A stretch of DNA of 64,000 bases from Chlamydiae bacterium RIFCSPLOWO2_12_FULL_49_12. Its GTDB lineage: Bacteria; Chlamydiota; Chlamydiia; Chlamydiales; Rhabdochlamydiaceae. Shown here piece by piece: positions 8,068 to 14,454 of this stretch (positions within the stretch are counted from its first letter, which is position 1; each line of letters begins with the position of its first letter). Location of the stretch: assembly GCA_001796315.1 (NCBI GenBank), contig MGME01000026.1, forward strand, positions 1-64,000, in the 5' to 3' direction. A program made the translations under genes and the position numbers. The notes under the pieces are model-generated. The model was not told the origin of the DNA. It ran no database searches and saw only the letters and a list, made by a program, of their open reading frames with translations.

Positions 8068-8076
8068 TGCTATACT
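8068..8076 (+). promoter_or_regulatory. Extended -10 element just before rluD
   Basis: TGC-TATACT is an extended -10 box that ends 11 bases before the rluD ATG. No convincing -35 box is visible. If active, it would give a transcript with a leader of only a few bases; the gene has no Shine-Dalgarno sequence. Confidence 0.35.
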
Positions 8077-8087
8077 CTCTTTTGCTT

Positions 8088-9005
8088 ATGGAAAAAAGAG
8101 AGCAATTTCTCATCACCCAAGAGGATGCAGGCAGGCGCCTGGATCTTCTGCTGGCCTCCCATTACAGTTCGTATTCGCGCAGCTATTTTCAATACCTGAT
8201 GGAAGCGGGCGCCGTTCTCCTCAATGGCAGCCCGGTCAAAAAGCGGACAAAACCCCGTCTTGGAGATGAGGTCTCTCTCTCCTTGATTCCTCTTCCTGAG
8301 ATGAGACTTGAGCCCGAGGCTATTTTTCTGGATATCCTCTTCGAAGACGAACACTTAATTGCAATCAATAAGCCCGCCGGCATGGTGGTCCATCCTGCAC
8401 CTGGCCACCCCTCCCACACATTTGTCAATGCTCTTCTCCACCACTGCAAAGAGCTTCCGGACACTTTAGGAGCTCCGCTTCGCCCGGGAATCGTTCATCG
8501 GCTCGACAAGGAGACCTCGGGTGTTCTCCTTGCGGCCAAAAGCCAGGCCGCCCACCGTGAGATCGTCTCTTTATTTTCCGAGAGGAAAGTCAAAAAAACC
8601 TATGTCGCCATCTGCCTGGGCAATCCGAAGGATCAAACAATCCGCGCCCCCCTCTTGCGCCATCCCGTACGCCGCAAAGAGATAGCCGTCGCTCCCTCGG
8701 GTAAAGAAGCCGTTACCTCCATCCGCGTCCTCTCCAGCCAAGGCAATTATTCTTTTGTAGAGATTGCCCCGTTGACCGGAAGGACGCACCAAATTCGCGT
8801 GCACATGAGGCATATCGGCGCCCCCATTTTGGGAGATCCCGTCTACGGACCGGCCTTTCTCAATAAAAAATTACAGCTGAGCCGTCAACTCCTCCACGCG
8901 CGCTCCCTCTTTTTCATCCATCCCTTTGAGAAAAGACCGCTGGAGATCTCTGCCCCCCTTCCCGCGGCTATGCGTTCCCTGTTAATAAAATTTGGACTAG
9001 ATTAA
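8088..9005 (+). CDS. rluD: RluD-type 23S rRNA pseudouridine synthase
   Basis: The 305-residue protein has an N-terminal S4 RNA-binding domain (about residues 15-65) and an RsuA/RluD catalytic domain. The catalytic aspartate is D140 in H-R-L-D-K-E-T-S-G. Other family motifs are N-K-P-A-G-M-V-V-H-P (about 94-103), the K-K-T-Y-V-A segment and G-R-T-H-Q-I-R-V-H. RluD converts uridines in helix 69 of 23S rRNA and affects ribosome assembly; RluC or RluA-like specificity cannot be excluded by sequence alone. The ATG at 8088 is preferred over a TTG six bases upstream. The Chlamydia counterpart is probably the SfhB-type protein. Confidence 0.88.
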   Translation: MEKREQFLITQEDAGRRLDLLLASHYSSYSRSYFQYLMEAGAVLLNGSPVKKRTKPRLGDEVSLSLIPLPEMRLEPEAIFLDILFEDEHLIAINKPAGMVVHPAPGHPSHTFVNALLHHCKELPDTLGAPLRPGIVHRLDKETSGVLLAAKSQAAHREIVSLFSERKVKKTYVAICLGNPKDQTIRAPLLRHPVRRKEIAVAPSGKEAVTSIRVLSSQGNYSFVEIAPLTGRTHQIRVHMRHIGAPILGDPVYGPAFLNKKLQLSRQLLHARSLFFIHPFEKRPLEISAPLPAAMRSLLIKFGLD

Positions 9006-9066
9006 TATTTCCCTTCTCCTATAATGGTAACTTACTTTGATGGATATTCACAAAAAGGACCGAGCT

Positions 9067-9342
9067 ATGAAAGAGTTTGTAGAATACATCGTGAAGAATC
9101 TTGTTGACCATCCCGATAAAGTTCATATTAATGAAGTGGGTGGTGCGCATACGATCATCATTGAACTAGGCGTCGAAAAATCAGATATCGGCAAGATCAT
9201 CGGCAAAAAGGGAAAAACCATTAATGCGATCCGCACCCTTTTGATGTCCGTGGCCAGCCGCAACGGCCTTCGGGTCAATCTTGAAATTCTGGAAGAAGAA
9301 GAAGAAGAAGAAACAGAAGAAGCCTCCCCCCCTCAGGAGTAA
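9067..9342 (+). CDS. khpA: KH-domain RNA-binding protein (KhpA-like)
   Basis: The 91-residue product is a single KH domain: residues 1-70 include I-I-I-E-L-x-V-x-x-S-D-I-G-K-I-I-G-K-K-G-K-T-I, with the G-K-K-G loop that binds RNA. A strongly acidic tail follows, from a GAA/GAG run coding about 11 glutamates. KhpA-type proteins bind RNA and are linked to cell division and elongation in Gram-positive bacteria. The ATG at 9067 has AAGGA 8 bases upstream and gives the family's usual start M-K-E-F-V-E-Y; an earlier ATG at 9040 lacks this. It follows rluD by 61 bases on the same strand. Confidence 0.85.
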   Translation: MKEFVEYIVKNLVDHPDKVHINEVGGAHTIIIELGVEKSDIGKIIGKKGKTINAIRTLLMSVASRNGLRVNLEILEEEEEEETEEASPPQE

Positions 9343-9362
9343 TCCTGGACAGGGTAGAGCGC

Positions 9363-9434
9363 AACCGGAGTTTACAGGATTGGAGAGGGTTCCTGACGTC
9401 ATTGTTTGGCCTCTTTATCCTGTAAACTCCGGTT
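9363..9434. repeat. Family C palindromic element, copy 1
   Basis: This 72-bp hairpin has near-perfect arms AACCGGAGTTTACAGGAT and ATCCTGTAAACTCCGGTT and a loop containing GACGTCATTGT. It lies between the convergent khpA and DHH-protein genes and overlaps the stop codon of the latter (9433-9435). A second copy at 41506 shares the stem; a third at 22365 shares length and loop. A bidirectional terminator role is plausible. Confidence 0.75.
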
Positions 9435-12081
9435 AGATCACAAGGCGAGGGAGGAAGGGAGTGACCATCTCCTTTCTCGAATTTATGCGGCCTGCCGGAA
9501 AGCGCAGGACTGCCAGAGAGATGGTTTTTTCTTTGAGTTGAGTTTGCGTGTTAGGGATGGGAAGAAAACTCTCTTGAAAGACGGCTTCGAGTTCCTTGGC
9601 GTTTTCTCCAAAAAACTCCACTTCCATCTCTTTTTGACAGGAAACAACCACAGGCTCCGTACTAAAGGCATTCAAAAAGCCCTTGAGGTGTTCAATCCCC
9701 TCTTCCGTTGCCGGGATCCAGAGCCAAAGTTCATCCTTGTGGAGATATTTCTTCTTTTCTCCTGCAAAAAGATCCTCTGCGCTGGGAATGGTGCTGATCA
9801 TAAGAAGATGCAGATCTAACTCAGACTTTTCACGGTTGGCTTCGATGGCTTCAAGCAGCCACTTGGTTCGAAGAGGGTCCACATGCTTGAAAAAGAGCGG
9901 CACATTGCGGGAAAACATCTTGGCCTGCCCGACTCTGCAGCAGCCGTTTTGCTCTTTCGTGTCTGCAAAAAAGGAGGAAGATTTTCCCTCCACGCACAGC
10001 TTGATATTCTCTTCCACCGCCTTTTCCTTGGAAAGATAGATTTTACGATAGAGGGAATAGACATCGCTATGTTGCAAGATGCGCTGCGCTGCCTGCTCTA
10101 CAAAAGAGCCGTCTTGCAAAAGATCGTCCACGCGGATGATCTCCACCTCTCTTCCCAAAAGAAGCGATTTGAGGCGATTGATCAAAGAGATGACACACAG
10201 GACATCTCTCATCGAGAGCTTACTCAGAAGATCGGTATCGTCGAAGATGGCGTAAAGAAAATGGAGATATTCCACAAATTCACGAACGGGATCGACAAAA
10301 TACTCTCCTTTTCGCTCCGCATGGAGGCGGCGCTGCAAGAGGCGCTGTAAAATCCGTTTGCTGGAAGGAGCAACGAGATCCTTCTGCACCTCCTCCATCT
10401 GCTTTTCAATCTCATCCAAACTCATAGCGCCCATACTGTACTGGTCGTTGATCCGGAATGCGAGCTCTGCGACCACAACATTGGTGGATTGCGCATCTCC
10501 TATGTAAGCAACGGGAGCGGACGTGGTTAAAAGCGCTGACTTATGGTGGTCAATGACACTGATCACTTCGAGGTAAGAGGGGATCCTCATCTCCTCGCGA
10601 TTGCAAAAGTCTCTTAAAGTCACTGTGCCCAATGTCGTCCGGTACAGTTCTGCGGCATGGACAACCCCCAAGGGAAGAAACCCCTCTTCTTTCGCAGGAA
10701 AGGTCACCGTCAAATACGGAAAGCCGTCCATCTTCTGCCGCACCTCTTCAAGGTCTGCCCGATAACTGATCATTTGGGGCAGATAACCGAAGACTTCCGT
10801 CTTAATTTTAAAGCCTATCCCGATGCTGTCTAAGTAGGTGCGAACACTCGCAATGGCGCGATCGAGTTCTCTGACAATCTTTTCCAAGTGCTTGAAAAGA
10901 GTGGGCCGGTCTTCTTGCAGTCTTCCTTTGCTGTCAAAGAGCGCAGAGGTTTGAAGGGATTCGATCAAATCAATAAAGTCTTCAAATTCCACAAGCCCCA
11001 GTCTCTTCATCGCATGCGCATACTCCTCAAAGCTGCTGCCAAGCCCTCGGGGCAGGTGGAGAACCTTAACCAAAGAGTCCCTGAGATAGCCGCACTGCTT
11101 CTCAGTAAAATCCTTCATGGGAGGAGCGTCAACAATCTTCATGGCAAAAAAACTGTGGATGAATTTCGGAAGATCGGAGGCTGAGAGATCCTCTCTTCCA
11201 AAAAGAGAGATCAGTTGCACATGGAGATTGCTCGCAAACCAGCGCAAACAGATGCTTAAGAGATTGACAACGAGGCGCACCTCTTCGACATCCACGGGAA
11301 GCCAATCCCCGATAAACCTTCCCGCATCGTCAACGAGGACAACGGCCTTTTGATCGCGTTCCTGATCAATGGAGAGAAAAGAGTCTTCGGTCTTCTTGCG
11401 CAGCATCCCCTTTTGGTTCATCAAATCCAGACTCGAAAGCGAGAGGAAGCTGCGCGTTTTTGCGATGTGGTCAAAAATCCCGCTTCCAAAAATAGAGTGA
11501 AAAAGAAGAGGAATCTCCATTTGAGAAGAGGGAGGGCCTCCCGGCACGTTCCAGATGTGCATCCCCTCGCTGACTCGAGCTCCGAAGGCATCGACCCAGC
11601 CCCAAAAAGAGGCGATGGTGGTATCGACATCCGGAGAGCTGTGGGCTGTTACAAAGTGGCTTCCGGGATAGATCTTGTCTCTTCCAATGGGAAAGAGGGT
11701 CTGATAGGCGGCTCGGGGCACGTGTTTGCCCACAATTTTTGCGCGGATCCGGTAATTCTCATCAGAAGAGAGCCCTGAAAATTGATTCAGCCACAGCTCA
11801 AAATGAGAGATGGAGTAGTGTTCCAGAAGGTTTGCCCGTTTCACCTCATCAATGAAGTGGATGATGGCAATGAGCAAAAACGAGCATGAACTCTCTTGGC
11901 AAATGAGTGAGAGCAGCACTTCATTGATCCGATTGTTTCTCTCCCTCTCCCCAAGATCCAAAAAGGCCTTTTCCTGAAACTCTTTGAGAGCCTCCTTCAA
12001 TCCGGAAAAGAGTAGAGGAGGAATCTCGTAATCTCCGAGATATTTGCCTTTGCATCCTACTTTTTTTTTAGCAGCTTCCAT
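9433..12081 (-). CDS. DHH-type phosphoesterase-like protein
   Basis: The product is about 882 residues. Two halves of a DHH-superfamily active site can be seen. A-H-S-S-P-D-V-D-T-T (about residues 146-155) corresponds to the D-H/N-x-D-x-D motif, a V-V-L-V-D-D segment lies near 247-252, and V-I-D-H-H-K-S (about 509-515) is the DHH motif, followed by G-D-A-Q-S-T-N. This set resembles the manganese-dependent pyrophosphatase/exopolyphosphatase branch. Large helical regions at both ends (1-140, 550-880) have no recognised match; the C-terminal part is charged and may be a regulatory domain. The substrate is unknown. I chose the ATG at 12081; a TTG at 12096 is possible. It lies directly downstream of tRNA-Arg on the same strand. 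Confidence 0.65.
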   Translation of the reverse strand: MEAAKKKVGCKGKYLGDYEIPPLLFSGLKEALKEFQEKAFLDLGERERNNRINEVLLSLICQESSCSFLLIAIIHFIDEVKRANLLEHYSISHFELWLNQFSGLSSDENYRIRAKIVGKHVPRAAYQTLFPIGRDKIYPGSHFVTAHSSPDVDTTIASFWGWVDAFGARVSEGMHIWNVPGGPPSSQMEIPLLFHSIFGSGIFDHIAKTRSFLSLSSLDLMNQKGMLRKKTEDSFLSIDQERDQKAVVLVDDAGRFIGDWLPVDVEEVRLVVNLLSICLRWFASNLHVQLISLFGREDLSASDLPKFIHSFFAMKIVDAPPMKDFTEKQCGYLRDSLVKVLHLPRGLGSSFEEYAHAMKRLGLVEFEDFIDLIESLQTSALFDSKGRLQEDRPTLFKHLEKIVRELDRAIASVRTYLDSIGIGFKIKTEVFGYLPQMISYRADLEEVRQKMDGFPYLTVTFPAKEEGFLPLGVVHAAELYRTTLGTVTLRDFCNREEMRIPSYLEVISVIDHHKSALLTTSAPVAYIGDAQSTNVVVAELAFRINDQYSMGAMSLDEIEKQMEEVQKDLVAPSSKRILQRLLQRRLHAERKGEYFVDPVREFVEYLHFLYAIFDDTDLLSKLSMRDVLCVISLINRLKSLLLGREVEIIRVDDLLQDGSFVEQAAQRILQHSDVYSLYRKIYLSKEKAVEENIKLCVEGKSSSFFADTKEQNGCCRVGQAKMFSRNVPLFFKHVDPLRTKWLLEAIEANREKSELDLHLLMISTIPSAEDLFAGEKKKYLHKDELWLWIPATEEGIEHLKGFLNAFSTEPVVVSCQKEMEVEFFGENAKELEAVFQESFLPIPNTQTQLKEKTISLAVLRFPAGRINSRKEMVTPFLPRLVI

Positions 12082-12101
12082 ACATGTCACCGTCAACTAT
12101 C

Positions 12102-12173
12102 GGACTGAAGAGGACTCGAACCTCTGACCTACCGCTTAGAAGGCGGTTGCTCTATCCGCTGAGCTATCAGTCC
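12102..12173 (-). tRNA. tRNA-Arg (anticodon UCU)
   Basis: On the minus strand a complete 72-base cloverleaf can be drawn: acceptor GGACTGA/TCAGTCC, D arm GCTC/GAGC, anticodon arm ACCGC-CTTCTAA-GCGGT with anticodon TCT, and T arm AGAGG-TTCGAGT-CCTCT. CCA is not encoded. It sits between the secretin and DHH genes. Confidence 0.97.
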
Positions 12174-12246
12174 CTAAAGATGACATTCTATTATCCAACC
12201 TTGTGATTTGGCAAGGACTATACCAAACGCACGTTCAAAAATTCGT

Positions 12247-14151
12247 CTACTGCGGAGGAATGAGCTGCATGCCTTGGTCAAAGAGCTCCTTTTCGGAAAT
12301 TTTACGATGGAGCTCACGTTGGGCGCTGGAGACTTTTTGGTACTCTTCGACGGTGTGGATGATATGGGGCCGGACAAAGATGATGATGTTTCTCTTCTCT
12401 TCGTGATTGCTCTTTTTACTAAACAAGGAGCCGACAAGGGGAAGACCTCCCAAACAGGGAAGACCTCTCTTCTGCTGGGACTTTGCGTTGCGGATCATCC
12501 CGCTTAAGACGAGGAAATGTTTGTCGGGAACGTGGACATGGGTGACCATATTGGTCTTCGTCGTGCGAATTCCCGATGTCTCTCCCTGCAAGAGCGTGAC
12601 ATCATTGACCTGCTCGGAGATCTCTTCTTGGAGATCGAGAGTGATCACATCGCCGTCTCCAATCATCGGAGTGATGTTGAGATTCACTCCGATATCGCGG
12701 TATTCGATGTTTGAGGTCCTCTGTTGGCTCTGTCCGACAATCTGCGTCACGGAGCCGGTAAAGGGAATATTGTCTCCCACAAAGATCTTTGAGGGTTTGT
12801 TGTCCTGGGCAATGATCTTCTGGTTTAAGACGATGGTGCTCCCCCCTTCGGCCTGGATGGCGGAGACAAGCGCTCCCAAAGAGAGAAAAGATTTGCCCTT
12901 GTGGAAAATGATGTCGCCGATGACGCCTAAATCAAAGCCGCTCCCAATGGGAAACTGGTCGAGTCCTGTCGGAGCGCTTCCCCCGGAAATCCCCTGCATA
13001 GTATCGGCAAAAGGAGCGGTTCCTCCTGTCCGGGGAAAGCCTCCGGCGCCCATGCCTAGATTGTTTCCCACTTTCCCTCCTCCCGCCCATTGCAGGCCAA
13101 ATTCAAACGCCCGGCTCACATCCGTCTCGATGACCAATATCTCAATAAAGACCTGCTTCAAAGCGGTATCTAAGGATTCGATCAGCTTTTTCACTCCCTG
13201 GATGGACTCTTCGTCTCCTGAGAAGAGAAGGGAATTGGTTGCCCGAACAAATTGAACTGTCTGGATGGCGCTGAGGAGTCTCTCCGGAGAATCGGGTTGC
13301 ATCTTTAACTCCAGAGCGACCTGTTTTAAAGCCTCCAAAAGCTCCGGTCCCTGGTGATATTTGAGTTTGTAGACAAAAAACTCCAAAAGCCTCTCCTCTC
13401 TTGGTTTTTTCTCTTCTCTCTCTTCAACCGCCTCTTCAGCCGCTTGAGGAAATTCTCTCTCCACGCTCTTCTCTTGTTTCTCTTCAAGATCGAAAAGATG
13501 ATCCCAGTTGGAAGGGGGAGGACGGCTAGGATCGACTTTGTGAATGACATAGTACTCTTCCTCTTTTTTGACCCAAAATCCATGCATGCGCAAAATGCCT
13601 AGCAGCGCATTTAAAACATTTCGCGCACTCACCGCCTTTCCCGAGCTCAAAGAGACGGAAAAGTTCAACTCCTTTTTGTTAAAAATAAAATTCACCTCGG
13701 AGATTTTACTGACGAATCGGAGAAACTCCTCCATCGGGATATCGCTAAAATTAATGCTGTGGCCCATCTCTTCGGGAGGTTGAGGAAGAGGGAGAGAAAG
13801 GAGAGGATCTTCGGGAAATTGGGGAAGCCTCGGGAAATCCCGTTCAGGAAGAGCCGCTCTTTTCAAAGGCAGCTCCTGCATCGGCCGTTCCGCGCTCTTT
13901 TTTGCTTTTTCTTTCTCTTTGGGAACGGAAAACAATAATTCTTCTGTTTTTAAAGACGAGATCTCCTCCAAAGAGACCTCCTCTTTTTTGGGAAGGAGGT
14001 TTTCCGTGCCGCAAGAAGCTTCTTGCTTGCCGCTGCGGCTCTCCTCAAGAGCGAGAGGAGGAAGGAAGGGCTCTAAGTGCAAGAGAGGATCTTCTCTTTC
14101 GCCTTGCAACGAAGCAAAAACCAAAGATGAGAGCACAACGATGCGTTTCAT
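12247..14151 (-). CDS. Secretin (GspD/SctC-family), paralogue of the CdsC gene at 47.7 kb
   Basis: The 634-residue protein has a signal sequence (M-K-R-I-V-V-L-S-S-L-V-F-A-S-L) and a long P/E/K-rich linker to about residue 130. An N0-type domain follows (S-I-N-F-S-D-I-P-M-E-E-F-L-R-F-V-S-K), then one N-domain module (about 260-345, F-F-V-Y-K-L-K-Y to L-I-E-S-L-D), and the secretin core (K-Q-V-F-I-E-I-L-V-I-E-T ... F-V-G-D-N-I-P-F ... L-V-L-S-G-M-I-R ... L-P-C-L-G-G-L-P-L-V-G-S-L-F). It forms an outer-membrane ring for type II or type III secretion. Chlamydiae carry both GspD and CdsC; this copy could be GspD, but no other gsp genes are nearby. Its last module and core are strikingly similar to CdsC, which has eleven such modules. 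Confidence 0.8.
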   Translation of the reverse strand: MKRIVVLSSLVFASLQGEREDPLLHLEPFLPPLALEESRSGKQEASCGTENLLPKKEEVSLEEISSLKTEELLFSVPKEKEKAKKSAERPMQELPLKRAALPERDFPRLPQFPEDPLLSLPLPQPPEEMGHSINFSDIPMEEFLRFVSKISEVNFIFNKKELNFSVSLSSGKAVSARNVLNALLGILRMHGFWVKKEEEYYVIHKVDPSRPPPSNWDHLFDLEEKQEKSVEREFPQAAEEAVEEREEKKPREERLLEFFVYKLKYHQGPELLEALKQVALELKMQPDSPERLLSAIQTVQFVRATNSLLFSGDEESIQGVKKLIESLDTALKQVFIEILVIETDVSRAFEFGLQWAGGGKVGNNLGMGAGGFPRTGGTAPFADTMQGISGGSAPTGLDQFPIGSGFDLGVIGDIIFHKGKSFLSLGALVSAIQAEGGSTIVLNQKIIAQDNKPSKIFVGDNIPFTGSVTQIVGQSQQRTSNIEYRDIGVNLNITPMIGDGDVITLDLQEEISEQVNDVTLLQGETSGIRTTKTNMVTHVHVPDKHFLVLSGMIRNAKSQQKRGLPCLGGLPLVGSLFSKKSNHEEKRNIIIFVRPHIIHTVEEYQKVSSAQRELHRKISEKELFDQGMQLIPPQ

Positions 14152-14323
14152 GATTTTTCCACTAGGGGTCGGATGGGATTATAGTCAGGGCTTTTGTTTT
14201 TTATGTAGGATTTTTTGGCTTTAATTTCCCGCTCAAAATTATCTGTAAATTGATTTCTTTAGGAAAAACAGCTTTAAAAGGCATTTAAAAGCCTGTTTTC
14301 TTAAAAATTTAAAGATTTTCTGT
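14152..14323. other. AT-rich divergent intergenic region with a hairpin
   Basis: This is the first part of the 303-base gap between two divergent genes. It holds no gene. An imperfect hairpin at about 14261-14300 (AAAACAG ... AAAGGC-ATTTAA-AAGCCT-GTTTTC) looks like a terminator stem but lies upstream of both genes. The remainder of the gap is taken by a family A repeat and a promoter, listed separately. Confidence 0.4.
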
Positions 14324-14392
14324 ACTCGACTTTGCGCCATTTGCGACAGCCGATTTTCGAGAAGAGACCGCGCACATGGCGCAAAGTCGAGT
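14324..14392. repeat. Family A palindromic element, copy 1 (69 bp)
   Basis: The ends ACTCGACTTTGCGCCAT and ATGGCGCAAAGTCGAGT pair perfectly. The interior has the CGATTTTCGAGAAGAG segment that corresponds to CGGATTTCGAGGAGG in the copy at 63572. It is the shortest full copy. The -35 box of the downstream promoter begins 3 bases after its right end. Confidence 0.8.
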
Positions 14393-14394
14393 TC

Positions 14395-14423
14395 TAGACA
14401 TATAAAAAAGAAGCGTTTATAAT
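14395..14423 (+). promoter_or_regulatory. Promoter for the lipase-fold/TPR gene
   Basis: TAGACA (14395-14400), a 17-base spacer and a perfect TATAAT (14418-14423) precede the ATG at 14455 by about 31 bases. The -35 box directly abuts a family A hairpin. Confidence 0.65.
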
Positions 14424-14454
14424 CCGCTGAATTTTTATTAATTGTTGAGGGCGT

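Noticed and set aside
9294-9325. GAA/GAG run as a phase-variation tract in khpA
   Set aside because: It is a trinucleotide run coding glutamates, so slippage of one unit would not shift the frame.
12407-13255. 282-codon frame opposite the secretin gene
   Set aside because: It is the antisense shadow of a well-supported secretin; composition and motifs belong to the minus strand.
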